A stretch of 64,000 nt of DNA from UBA4085 sp964556755 (lineage in GTDB: Bacteria; Acidobacteriota; Aminicenantia; Aminicenantales; UBA4085). This document shows, piece after piece, positions 48,800 to 56,424 of this stretch. Location of the stretch: positions 62,001 to 126,000 of the forward strand of contig CAZKXI010000002.1 of NCBI GenBank assembly GCA_964556755.1, given 5' to 3'. The translations under genes were made by a program, and so were the position numbers. Positions within the stretch are counted from its first letter, which is position 1. Each line of letters starts with the position of its first letter. The notes beneath the pieces are model-generated. The model was given only the letters and a program-made list of their open reading frames with translations, was not told the DNA's origin and searched no databases.

Positions 48800-50348
48800 G
48801 GCTTTCCTCGCTCCGGAGCTGGGCAAGCTCCCCCTCGAGCCGCCTCGTCCAGGCCCGGATCTCCTCGGCCGCCATGCCCTCGAGCTGGGTCGGGTAGGGC
48901 ATCGACAGATCGAAGGGATCCGTCAGCCATTGGGACGGCGACCCATTCCATAGGGCCGTTATGACTACCCCTCGATTCGCGCCACAGCCGACGCAGACCC
49001 CTGCCGCGGCGTTGGCAACGTCATCCTGGGCATTCGGGAAATGGTCGACGGAATCCTTGCCGCCCGCCCTGGCCCGACGCTCCAGGCTCCGCAGCTGCTC
49101 CCGCAGCCGGGCATTGTCCAGGAGCTCGACCCGGTTCTGCATGACCAGCGGGAGAAACTCCAGATAGATAGCGCTCTTGTCCTTGTCCGATGGGATGTAG
49201 CGGATCCCATACTTCCGGAAGGCATCCGCCGGCCACTCTCCCCCGTAGCGGTCTCCCGTCACCCTCTCGATCCCGTAGGATCGAAGGAGCTGGGCGTAGT
49301 CGGACACAACCGACTCCGGGGCGAAGGGCGGACGCCTCTCCTCGAGGGCGTCCAGGATCACCTTGCCGCGGGGATCTCGATGGGCTATGGCCAGCGTGAA
49401 GCTGTCCCGGCGCCCGCCGCTGGGATCTACGAAGGCCTCGTAGATGCCGCGGTATGCCCGCGGGAGCCGCGTCCGGTCGGGCACTATGACGGACTCGATC
49501 GCCTCGGACGTCAGGTAGCTCTCGAGGTCCGACCTGAAATTGGCATTCCATTCCGATTCAGCGGCAGCAGCGTCGGCGCGGAAGGCCCGCTCGATCAGCC
49601 GCTCCTTGATGGTCGGATTCATGGCCCTGGTCGGGGCCTGCCATACCAGGGCGTCCTCATCCTCGCGCCCCCACTTGTCGCGGAAGGCCTCGTACAGGAC
49701 GCCCGATTTCGAGTAGGGGCTCGAGATGCCGAAGATCATCCCGCCGGGGATCGTCGCCAGGGACGGCCGCAGAGCGTTCAGCACCTCCGCCGCCGGATTC
49801 GTACCCTCGGCCCGCCAGAAGGCCAGCTCGTCGCAGATCGCGGCGACGACGGTATAGCCCCGGAGGGCGCGGTAGCTGCATGTTCCGATCTTGATGCCGA
49901 CCTGATTCCGAAGGCTGATCTCCCAGGCCAGGTCACTCTCGACCTCCTGGCCCAGGATCTTCGAGGAGCTCAGGATTCCCTTGATGTAGCCCAGGATATT
50001 CCGGGCCTGATCACGGTCGGTGGCGATGACCATAACCCAGGCCGTCTCGCCGGCCGCCAGGTAGGGGCGCCAGTCATGGAAGAGCGCCAGATAACAGGCC
50101 AGGATCGCGGCCATGAAGCTCTTCCCCCCGCGGCGCCCGACGATCGCATAAACCTCGGCAGGCATGCGCTCGGGGAGATTCTCCCGCCCGGTGTACCTCC
50201 GGAAGGCCTCGAGCTCATCGGGGTCCATCGGCAGACAAAAGACGGCCTTCAGGAAGACGATCCAGTTGCGCCAGGTATCCATGTCCTTGAACATCCGGCC
50301 GAACAGCTGCCGATCGCCTAGGGCGTCCAGGATCGTGAATTCGCTCAT
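48789..50348 (-). CDS. terL: Phage terminase large subunit
   Basis: A 519-residue protein. The ATPase domain has YAIVGRRGGKSFMAAIL near residue 68 (Walker A), VVAAICDELAFW near 167 (Walker B with catalytic Glu) and a coupling segment GMIFGISSPYSKSG near 200. The nuclease domain has EAFVDPSGGRRDSFTLAIAH near 302 and HFPNAQDDVANAAAG near 435, giving the acidic metal ligands of the RNase H-like fold. It translocates and cuts phage DNA during packaging. All motifs look intact, in contrast with the absence of portal and capsid genes. Overlaps the PC4-like gene by 4 bp (ATGA). Confidence 0.93.
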   Translation of the reverse strand: MSEFTILDALGDRQLFGRMFKDMDTWRNWIVFLKAVFCLPMDPDELEAFRRYTGRENLPERMPAEVYAIVGRRGGKSFMAAILACYLALFHDWRPYLAAGETAWVMVIATDRDQARNILGYIKGILSSSKILGQEVESDLAWEISLRNQVGIKIGTCSYRALRGYTVVAAICDELAFWRAEGTNPAAEVLNALRPSLATIPGGMIFGISSPYSKSGVLYEAFRDKWGREDEDALVWQAPTRAMNPTIKERLIERAFRADAAAAESEWNANFRSDLESYLTSEAIESVIVPDRTRLPRAYRGIYEAFVDPSGGRRDSFTLAIAHRDPRGKVILDALEERRPPFAPESVVSDYAQLLRSYGIERVTGDRYGGEWPADAFRKYGIRYIPSDKDKSAIYLEFLPLVMQNRVELLDNARLREQLRSLERRARAGGKDSVDHFPNAQDDVANAAAGVCVGCGANRGVVITALWNGSPSQWLTDPFDLSMPYPTQLEGMAAEEIRAWTRRLEGELAQLRSEESHAL

Positions 50349-50713
50349 CGGGGCTGTCCCTCGCCACGGCCCCCATCGTCGACGTCCCAGGAGGGCCGGG
50401 AAGGGCCTAGGCGCCGCTTCCAGAAGGATTCCCGGCGGGAGGTCAAGGATTCGGCATCCAGGGCCTCTCTGCGCTCGTCAAAGTAAGGCTTTGCAGCCTC
50501 CAGCGCCGCCAGGAGCTCGGGGAGCATGCGAAGCTTCACGGTCACGCCGCGGCCCGTAGGCGCAACCTCGTCTCTCCCTTCCTCCGGGCAGGGCAGCTTG
50601 TAGACGCGGACGTCCAGGTAATCGACCCCGTTGTGCACGACGCCGGCGATCTGCACCTCCTCGTAGCGGTTCTTTCGGAGTACGGCCAGGATTTCGCGGC
50701 TGTCGGGCCTCAT
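50345..50713 (-). CDS. PC4/YdbC-like transcriptional coactivator domain protein
   Basis: A 122-residue protein. VQIAGVVHNGVDYLDVRVYKL near residue 21 and APTGRGVTVKLRMLPELLAALEAA near 52 match the PC4 (p15) single-stranded-DNA-binding fold: strand-turn with Y-x-D-x-R, then PT-x-x-G-[VI]-T and a C-terminal helix. Bacterial and phage PC4-like proteins bind ssDNA and are linked with replication, recombination or late transcription. The C-terminal 35 residues are charged and probably disordered. It overlaps both neighbours by a few bases, so it belongs to the terminase operon. Confidence 0.72.
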   Translation of the reverse strand: MRPDSREILAVLRKNRYEEVQIAGVVHNGVDYLDVRVYKLPCPEEGRDEVAPTGRGVTVKLRMLPELLAALEAAKPYFDERREALDAESLTSRRESFWKRRLGPSRPSWDVDDGGRGEGQPR

Positions 50714-51228
50714 GACTGGACTCCTTCGGGGGCCGGCTGCGGGGCCCGCTTCTCTTCCTTCTTGGCGTCGATGTAGCGGCCCAGGTCCAGGCACTCGGCG
50801 GACTTGCGCTTGTCGATCCCCAGAGCCTGCAGCTCCAGGCGGAGGGAATTCGTATAGGCCAGATAGAAGTCTCGGAGCGCCGGATCCAGCTCGCCGCCCT
50901 TGAAGATGCCTGTCTCCCTGGCATGCTCCTCGATCACGCGTAGAACCCCGAGCTTGGTCACGGCCCGGTCGATCAGGATCCGCTGGGCAGTCGTCAGATC
51001 CTGCTCGAGCGGGCCCAGGTCTCGGACCAGGCCGCAGCGGGCCTCGGCCAGGTAGGCCCGGAGCCATCGCCGACGCTCGGGGAGCTCGCCCCTGGTGAGG
51101 TAGGAATACCCGCCATGTACCGGAGGGCGCCCAATCCTTCCCTTGACCTTCAATTTTTGATCCGTTTTCGCGGTCAGCTGGTCGTTTTTCATCATGTTGA
51201 TTTCATTAAAGATATGATTTTGGGCCAT
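50710..51228 (-). CDS. Phage protein upstream of terminase, possible small terminase or regulatory subunit
   Basis: A 172-residue protein beginning MAQNHIFNEINMMKNDQL, with a basic stretch (KLKVKGRIGRPPVHGGYSYL) like an AT-hook or DNA-contact segment, then an all-helical body (QRILIDRAVTKLGVLRVIEEHARETG, YLAYTNSLRLELQALGIDKRK). It sits where a small terminase gene usually lies, directly before terL and PC4 genes, but no helix-turn-helix is certain. No clear ribosome site; an inner ATG (51192 region) is an alternative start. The iteron-like repeat region lies immediately upstream. Confidence 0.65.
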   Translation of the reverse strand: MAQNHIFNEINMMKNDQLTAKTDQKLKVKGRIGRPPVHGGYSYLTRGELPERRRWLRAYLAEARCGLVRDLGPLEQDLTTAQRILIDRAVTKLGVLRVIEEHARETGIFKGGELDPALRDFYLAYTNSLRLELQALGIDKRKSAECLDLGRYIDAKKEEKRAPQPAPEGVQS

Positions 51229-51594
51229 TGGAAAACCGCCCCAAAAGTCGACAAATGCCCAGTTTTACAGGGGAAAACGGTGGTTTTATAGACCGTTGGT
51301 TTAGGGCAATTCCGGGGCATTCCAGGGGGTCCAGGAGGGGTACTCGGCCGAGAATTTCGTCTCAGAACCTGTTCCCGCCCACTCCGTTTTTTTCGACCCT
51401 CGGGAACAGGTTTTTGCCCTATACCAGTCTCCGACCTGTTCCCATGTCGGGAACAGATCCAACAGGGGGAAAGCGTCGATCTGTCCGACCTGTCCGGACC
51501 TGTTCCCATACCTCCGGAACAGATGGTCAACCTGACTTGTTCCATTGTTCCCCCCCCTAGGGGGGAACATGGGAACAGGTCGACTTGGGCCAGA
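51229..51594. repeat. Intergenic repeat cluster, candidate replication origin or operator array
   Basis: A 366-bp gap without a gene. It holds the 10-mer ACCTGTTCCC at 51367, 51434 and 51498 (plus strand) and its complement at 51402 and 51571, with partial copies at 51449 (GGGAACAG), 51516, 51535, 51544 and 51563. Several are paired as inverted repeats, for example CTGTTCCC/GGGAACAG at 51436-51456 with a 5-nt spacer, and a near-perfect palindrome around CCTAGG at 51547-51569. The array lies directly downstream of the RepA-like gene and upstream of the terminase-side genes. Confidence 0.75.
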
Positions 51595-52968
51595 TCAATC
51601 ATGGATTGCCTCATAGAGCCTGCGGCGGCCTTCCAGGCGTGACCGCCAGCTGGCGCCCTCCCCGCGAAGGAGTAGCGCCAGCGCCTTCCCTCGCCGGCCG
51701 ATCTCGAGCTCCTCCTTGATCCACTCGATGAGGGCGGATTGCGTGAGCGGTCCTGGGGCTTGTCTGAGATGGTCTGCAATCGCGTCGATCCGGTCCTGGT
51801 CGGGGCTTGCGGCCAGCGTGAACAGCCCTTCCGGCGTCCGCTGCAGGAACGTCTGGGCCGGGGCGAAGCGGGACTTCTCCCCCGTCCCCAGCCGATAGAG
51901 CGCGTCGGGATCCGGTTCGCCGTCGTCCTCGATCTTCTGAAACGTCGAACGCTTGACGGGGTACAGGCTCAGGGCGCAGTCGGCCAGGTCGACGATGGTG
52001 CTTGATCCCTTGCTTACGCGCTCGTTCGATTTCGGCGTGTGATGCGCCGCCTGAACGGTGAAGCCGCAGCTGGTCAGCTCGCGGAGGCGCCCCATGACCA
52101 GGCTCATGATCTCGTCGTCATTCTGCGTCCCGCTGTGGGAGCTTCTGAGGGTATCGAAAACGAGAAGGCTCCCAGCGGGGAGGCGCTTGTAGACGTCCCA
52201 TCGGTCGGAGTCGAGCTTGGGAGGCGGCGTCGAGAAAGAGTAATGCCACAGGCTGATATCGTTGGCTCCGATCAGGCGGATCCTGTCGGCAACCCATGCG
52301 ATCGGATTCTCATAGTCGATGATGACGACGGGGCGGCGCTTCGTCGGCAGGGAGAATATTGGATTGCCGGAGGCGACGGCCTGGCCCGATTGCATGAAGA
52401 AGGTCGACTTGCCGGTGCCGCCTCGGGAGATCACAACCGTGACGGCCTTGTCGACCACGAGCTGATCGACGACGTACTCGATCGAGACGTCCAGGGCGGC
52501 AACCTCGCTTCCCGACATCAGGAAACGCGCCGGGTCGACCTCAGCCGGGCCCTTCGCAAGCTCCTCAATCTCTCGGTCGAGGATGCCGAGCAGCGCCTGG
52601 GCTTCGGTGTCCCAGGTTCCCGTTGCCTTGTAGTTGCGGATCTCGCGCTCGAGCAGCTTGGCTCGTTCCGAGTACTTCCGCTCGAGGCGCAGGGCTTGCA
52701 CCTTAGCCTCGAATCCCGCCGGCGGCAGGAGATAGCAGCCGGAGAGCTCTTTGAATAGGGCCTCGAGGGAGCTGCCGCATTTGGCCGAGAGAAGGCCGTC
52801 CTCTACGGGCTTGGTCGGATCGTCCTCGCTGAGCTCAAGGATGGCCTCGGCAATCTTCCGCCGCGGCCCGGTGAAGAGGCCGACCGCGTAGCCTTCTGCG
52901 CGCTGCCGCTCGGGCTGCTCCTTGGCCGTGAAGAGAAGCTCACGTTCTAGAGTAATAGGGGAATTCAT
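51595..52968 (-). CDS. RepA-like / RecA-superfamily AAA ATPase of phage replication
   Basis: A 457-residue protein from the ATG at 52968 (GGGAG upstream). The N-terminal region resembles a DnaB-like helical domain with charged repeats (LERKYSERAKLLEREIRNYKATG). The ATPase core has VTVVISRGGTGKSTFFMQSG near residue 178 (Walker A), RPVVIIDYENP near 214, LLVFDTLRSSHSGTQNDDEIM near 268 (Walker B) and FTVQAAHHTPKSNERVSKGSS near 303, the pattern of hexameric RepA (RSF1010-type) and AAA_25 helicases. A winged-helix-like end follows. It probably unwinds DNA at the adjacent repeat array to start element replication. Confidence 0.85.
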   Translation of the reverse strand: MNSPITLERELLFTAKEQPERQRAEGYAVGLFTGPRRKIAEAILELSEDDPTKPVEDGLLSAKCGSSLEALFKELSGCYLLPPAGFEAKVQALRLERKYSERAKLLEREIRNYKATGTWDTEAQALLGILDREIEELAKGPAEVDPARFLMSGSEVAALDVSIEYVVDQLVVDKAVTVVISRGGTGKSTFFMQSGQAVASGNPIFSLPTKRRPVVIIDYENPIAWVADRIRLIGANDISLWHYSFSTPPPKLDSDRWDVYKRLPAGSLLVFDTLRSSHSGTQNDDEIMSLVMGRLRELTSCGFTVQAAHHTPKSNERVSKGSSTIVDLADCALSLYPVKRSTFQKIEDDGEPDPDALYRLGTGEKSRFAPAQTFLQRTPEGLFTLAASPDQDRIDAIADHLRQAPGPLTQSALIEWIKEELEIGRRGKALALLLRGEGASWRSRLEGRRRLYEAIHD

Positions 52969-53048
52969 GCGCCGCTCCCGCCGTCCGGGAGCAGCCAATC
53001 ACTCGTCTTTGTTGCCATGCTGACCTACCGGGAAAAAGATGTATGCGA

Positions 53049-53252
53049 CTACCTCGGTTTCCTCTTCGTGGGGATGGAGCTTTTCTCGAGCTCGCGCTCT
53101 ACGGCGGCCCAATCGACTCTGAGGCCGAAATGGGGCGGCCGCGAATGCGGGAGCTGGCCGGCCGAGATCAAGTTGTAAATGCGCTTGACCGAAAGCCCCA
53201 AGCGCTCGGCCGCCTCGGCGGGACGCAGCCAGCGGCGGACTATTTCAGACAT
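53049..53252 (-). CDS. Excisionase-family helix-turn-helix protein
   Basis: A 67-residue protein from the ATG at 53252. RRWLRPAEAAERLGLSVKRIYNLISAGQLPHSRPPHFGLRVDWAAVERELE is a MerR-like winged helix of the helix_turn_helix_17 type. Its start overlaps the end of the XRE repressor gene by 8 bp, so the two are co-expressed. The short charged tail is KSSIPTKRKPR. Role: excision factor or Cox-like regulator. Confidence 0.8.
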   Translation of the reverse strand: MSEIVRRWLRPAEAAERLGLSVKRIYNLISAGQLPHSRPPHFGLRVDWAAVERELEKSSIPTKRKPR

Positions 53253-53502
53253 GGGCCGTCTCCTCGTGTTTGGAGTCGCCGGGCTCGATGGCCGGAAGAG
53301 GGCCTGGAAAGAGAAACCCCTCGGAGACGCCGAGGACGGCCGCGAGCCTAGAGGCCTGAGCAGCAGTCGGCAGCTCCCAGCCCCGCGAGATTCTGCTGAG
53401 GCGTGACGGGTGAAGCCCCGCGAGCGCCGCAAGCTGAATCTGGGGTAGGCCGCGGAAACGCAAAAGCTCTGCGATTCGGTTGGTTGGGGCTTCGTTCCTC
53501 AT
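53245..53502 (-). CDS. XRE-family Cro/CI-like repressor
   Basis: An 85-residue protein. RIAELLRFRGLPQIQLAALAGLHPSRLSRISRGWELPTAAQASRLAAVLGV (residues 9-59) is a helix-turn-helix of the Cro/C1 type. The promoter (TTGATT, 17 bp, TATATT) ends only 6 nt before the ATG, so the mRNA is leaderless, as with lambda cI from its maintenance promoter. It is the likely lysogeny regulator of the element. The excisionase-like gene follows with an 8-bp overlap. Confidence 0.85.
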   Translation of the reverse strand: MRNEAPTNRIAELLRFRGLPQIQLAALAGLHPSRLSRISRGWELPTAAQASRLAAVLGVSEGFLFPGPLPAIEPGDSKHEETAHV

Positions 53503-53508
53503 ACCCCA

Positions 53509-53537
53509 AATATAGACCGACAGAAGGAACTAATCAA
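53509..53537 (-). promoter_or_regulatory. sigma70-type promoter of the repressor gene, leaderless
   Basis: On the minus strand, TTGATT (53537-53532), a 17-bp spacer and TATATT (53514-53509), 6 nt before the ATG. Confidence 0.6.
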
Positions 53538-53617
53538 TGCTCATCTTATTTATTTACAACTATTTAGACACTTTTTCTCGACGAGATAAAGTGTCAATAA
53601 GACCGGAGGGCGAGGTT

Positions 53618-54358
53618 TTATATGCAGCCAGCAAGCGAGATTAAGTCGGCGATTGTCTCTACACCCTTCCTGATATGCGTCATAGAACACGGGCCCAAGC
53701 CACCCCATCGGCGCCAGTTTTGAGCTATGTATTGATAGCTTGGGCGAGTCGGCGTTTCCCTGAGATCGTACCAGCAGAGGTTTCTAAAGAAAGCGGGCTT
53801 GGTCCGTTCCTCTTTCTCGACCGCGTAGACTCGACCGATTTCGGATTTGATCCCCCCCCACATGCCCTCCCATTCTCGCTGATTGGTCCAAGGGCTGATC
53901 CGAACATAAATGAACGCCTCTTCACGCCCGACGAACTCCTGCCAACAGTCGCCGCGACGATCCACCATCGACGCGGCATCCGGGCTCTGCATGACCTCGG
54001 CCAGGCTTCTCGGTCGCCCCGGACGTTTCGGCGCTGGATGGATAATATACTGACGAAGCTCGGGCCCTTCGGGGCCTTGGGGCCGGAGAGGACGACGGCA
54101 GATGATCTCGCTCCGGTAGACGAATCGCTCGATCGTCGCCAGGTCTCCGCTCCATTGCAGATTGATCCTCCACCTCGAGCAGAAGTCGCCCCACTCATCA
54201 GAATATGAAAGTCCCCGGCTCTCCCCGCAGTGATCGAGCTGGCGGATGAATTCTTTGTTTCGTCGAAGCAGCTCGGCTCGCGCCAGGATCGGATCGAATG
54301 GGCGTTTGCTCTCCTCGATCTTGCGATTACGGAGATCAGGATCGATCTGAATAGCCAT
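53618..54358 (-). CDS. Accessory protein of the element, unknown function
   Basis: A 246-residue protein with a strong GGGAGG ribosome site. It is rich in Trp, Arg and Cys (YSDEWGDFCSRWRINLQWSG; ISPWTNQREWEGMWGGIK; FFRNLCWYDLRETPTRPSYQYIAQNW), mixed alpha/beta, with no membrane helix. I do not recognise a family. As the gene nearest the right attachment site, separate from the phage genes, it is in the usual place for cargo (defence, superinfection exclusion or other morons). Confidence 0.6.
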   Translation of the reverse strand: MAIQIDPDLRNRKIEESKRPFDPILARAELLRRNKEFIRQLDHCGESRGLSYSDEWGDFCSRWRINLQWSGDLATIERFVYRSEIICRRPLRPQGPEGPELRQYIIHPAPKRPGRPRSLAEVMQSPDAASMVDRRGDCWQEFVGREEAFIYVRISPWTNQREWEGMWGGIKSEIGRVYAVEKEERTKPAFFRNLCWYDLRETPTRPSYQYIAQNWRRWGGLGPCSMTHIRKGVETIADLISLAGCI

Positions 54359-54645
54359 GTCCGCCTCCCTGTGGCAGATCCCCGATTAAATAGAACCGGG
54401 CCAAGCGGTCAGGGATGATCCGCCGTTCGGGAGCGACCCTAGGCCCGGCTGATGTCATGGATAGGTTCCTTCCTCAAACATAGGGTCCGCAACGGAGCAA
54501 CGCAAGCGTCAATTTTGAGTGTCGACTTTTATGACGTGTTTTTTCGGTTTGGGCGGGATTTGGCGGGAATTGGCGGGAATGAGCCCCAAGGGCAAGGCTA
54601 CGCGTAATGCGTTGATTTCTCAAGGTTTTAAGGGGTAAAAGGCAA
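54359..54645. other. Intergenic region between the cargo gene and attR with short repeats
   Basis: No gene is visible. Three tandem 10-bp units (GGGCGGGATT, TGGCGGGAAT, TGGCGGGAAT) lie at 54551-54580. GTGTCGACTTTT at 54519-54530 is shared with 41265-41276 near attL. Such elements near an att site are candidate arm-type integrase or excisionase sites. Confidence 0.5.
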
Positions 54646-54688
54646 GCGCGCCTGGGGTGACTCGAACACCCGACCAACGGTTTAGGAA
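54646..54688. repeat. Right attachment site (attR), 43-bp direct repeat
   Basis: Identical to 41159-41201; it forms the 3' half of the functional tRNA-Arg gene. Confidence 0.9.
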
Positions 54689-54720
54689 ACCGCTGCTCTA
54701 TCCGACTGAGCTACAGGCGC
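54647..54720 (-). tRNA. tRNA-Arg (anticodon CCT)
   Basis: A 74-nt cloverleaf on the minus strand: acceptor GCGCCTG with CAGGCGC, D arm GCTC/GAGC, anticodon stem GCGGT/ACCGT with loop TTCCTAA (anticodon CCT, reading AGG), variable TGGTC, T arm GGGTG-TTCGAGT-CACCC and discriminator G. CCA is not encoded. Its 3' half is the attachment core of the integrated element. A near-consensus promoter lies 21 nt upstream. Confidence 0.96.
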
Positions 54721-54740
54721 GCCCCGTCGATGGGGCCATC

Positions 54741-54769
54741 ACTATAAGGCTTCGCCGACCCTTTTTCAA
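54741..54769 (-). promoter_or_regulatory. sigma70-type promoter of tRNA-Arg
   Basis: On the minus strand, TTGAAA (54769-54764), a 17-bp spacer and TATAGT (54746-54741); the -35 overlaps the stop codon of the channel gene. Confidence 0.6.
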
Positions 54770-56424
54770 TCCTCCGGCGGCGGCGCCGTCTCCTCGTCGG
54801 CCCCCGTCTCGCGGCCGCCGCGGATGCCGATGAAGCGCTTGAGGTAATCCAGGATGCGGCGCTTGCTGGTCCCGGCCTGCACGTCCTTCTCCGAGAGGTC
54901 CTTGATCTTCAGAAGGCTCTCGCGGTTCTGCTCGTTGCGGGCGCTGACCAGCTCGGCGATGACTTCGGCCAGATCGGGATTCTTGGCCAGGACCGGGCCG
55001 AAGTCCTCGGCCCGGATCTTCAGCAGGACGGCCTCCTCCTCGATGACGCCGGTCGCGGTCCTCGGCATCCCGGTAAAGAGCGACATCTCGCCGAACAAGC
55101 CGCCCGGGCCGACGCTGAACGAGGACGTATAGGACCGGCCCTCGTCCTGGGTCACGATCTCGCCGCGGATCCGGCCGCGGACGATGACATAGGCGCTGCG
55201 CCCCTTGTCGCCCTGGCGGAAGAGGACCTCGCCCCTGGCGTAGACGGCCGGGGTGACGACCGCGGCCAGATCCCGGACGTCGTCCTCGGGCACCAGGAGC
55301 TCCCCCGGGCCCCCGGCCTTGGGGCGGCGCAGGAAGGCCGACTTCATGAGCGCCGCATAGCTCTCCTCGGCCGCCTCCCCCGCCGGCCCGGCCGCCCCGG
55401 TCGGGACGGCTCGACCCGTCCCGGCCGCGATCCCGACCATGGCCTTCAAGCCCTCGGCCGCCGGCACGGCGATCTCGAAGCCCTTGCGGCGAAGCTTGTA
55501 CCAGGCCAGCCGGCCGACGTCGGTGATGATGCTGTGCTTGCGGGCGTAGTCCGTGACCCAGAACTTCAGAAGGTAGGAGACACCCATCTCATCGAAGCTC
55601 TGCAGGTAGGCCAGCGGAGCCGGATCGCACACGACCGCCGGGCAGTCCCGGGCGGCTTCGACCAAGACGGCCAGCACCTCTCCCGCCGGAGCCTGGGGGC
55701 TCAGCTTAAAGGGCAGGAAGAGGGCCGTCCGGCCGTCCGGCTGGGCGTAGTTGATGATTCTCTCCGAGGCCACGATCGTGTTGGGCAGAACGATGATGTT
55801 CGAGGCTCGGTCCAAGATGCGCGTCTCCCGCCAGTTCGTGTCGACGACGATACCCTCGTGCGCTCCGATCTGGACCCAATCGCCGCGGCTGATGGAGCGG
55901 ACGAAGTGCAGCGAGGCCCCCGAGAGGATGTTGCCCAGCACGCCCTGCAGGGCCAGGCCCAGGACCATGGTCAGGATGGCCGAGGCGCCCAGGATCGGCG
56001 AAAGATCGATCTTCAGGATGGCCTTGAGGACGATGAAGAGGACGGCCAGCTCCATGATCCCCAGCACCAGGTTGCGCAGGACGCCCGGCATGGGAAAGGA
56101 CTTGTGCGACCGGCCATACCAGATCGAGAGCAGGGCGTCGAACAGGCGGATGAGAAGGAAGAAGACGAAGAAGACCACGCCCGCGTCGACATAGGGCTGG
56201 AACGCCGCCGGCACCGGGAGGAAGGCGGACATTCCGGCGAAAGCCAGGCCGAAGACGGCCGGAAAGCTCAGGCGGGCCATCAGGATCCGCCCGGTCCGGC
56301 CCATTCCGGCGGCGAAGCGGCCGGCCAGGAAGCGCGTGATCAGATACAGCAGGAGAGCCCCGGCGACGATCAGGAGATAGACCGACAGGGTCCCGTAGAT
56401 CGAGCGCGGCGCCGAGGCGTCCAT
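54766..56424 (-). CDS. MscS-type channel fused to a cyclic-nucleotide-binding domain
   Basis: A 552-residue protein. Residues about 10-150 contain four membrane helices, then the MscS pore helix and beta domain (ILGASAILTMVLGLALQGVLGNILSGASLHFVRSISRGDWVQIGAHEGIVVDTNWRETRILDRASNIIVLPNTIV, about residues 145-220). The C-terminal part (about 380-500) is a cNMP-binding domain with GPGGLFGEMSLFTGMPRTATG, where Glu and Arg of the phosphate-binding cassette are kept. It is expected to be an inner-membrane ion channel gated or tuned by cAMP or cGMP. The start ATG overlaps the upstream stop (TGATG). Its operon encodes a cyclase and a possible phosphodiesterase. Confidence 0.9.
   Translation of the reverse strand: MDASAPRSIYGTLSVYLLIVAGALLLYLITRFLAGRFAAGMGRTGRILMARLSFPAVFGLAFAGMSAFLPVPAAFQPYVDAGVVFFVFFLLIRLFDALLSIWYGRSHKSFPMPGVLRNLVLGIMELAVLFIVLKAILKIDLSPILGASAILTMVLGLALQGVLGNILSGASLHFVRSISRGDWVQIGAHEGIVVDTNWRETRILDRASNIIVLPNTIVASERIINYAQPDGRTALFLPFKLSPQAPAGEVLAVLVEAARDCPAVVCDPAPLAYLQSFDEMGVSYLLKFWVTDYARKHSIITDVGRLAWYKLRRKGFEIAVPAAEGLKAMVGIAAGTGRAVPTGAAGPAGEAAEESYAALMKSAFLRRPKAGGPGELLVPEDDVRDLAAVVTPAVYARGEVLFRQGDKGRSAYVIVRGRIRGEIVTQDEGRSYTSSFSVGPGGLFGEMSLFTGMPRTATGVIEEEAVLLKIRAEDFGPVLAKNPDLAEVIAELVSARNEQNRESLLKIKDLSEKDVQAGTSKRRILDYLKRFIGIRGGRETGADEETAPPPED

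Larger units (their letters stand above)
41159..54688. mobile_element. Small prophage or phage satellite integrated in tRNA-Arg(CCT)
   Basis: About 13.5 kb bounded by 43-bp perfect direct repeats (41159-41201 and 54646-54688) that correspond to the 3' half of the tRNA-Arg gene at 54647-54720. The integrase gene lies next to the left repeat. Gene content: tyrosine integrase, several small DNA-binding proteins, tape measure, tail-completion protein, large terminase, PC4-like protein, RepA-like ATPase beside an iteron-like cluster and an XRE repressor. Almost all genes read leftward. No portal, major capsid, protease, tail tube, baseplate or lysis gene is recognisable, and intact tailed phages are several times larger. 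Confidence 0.88.

Noticed and set aside
51547..51569. Palindrome with GTTC and GAAC arms as a LexA/SOS box
   Set aside because: The spacing and C/G-rich centre do not fit known LexA boxes, and it is one member of a larger repeat array next to a replication gene.
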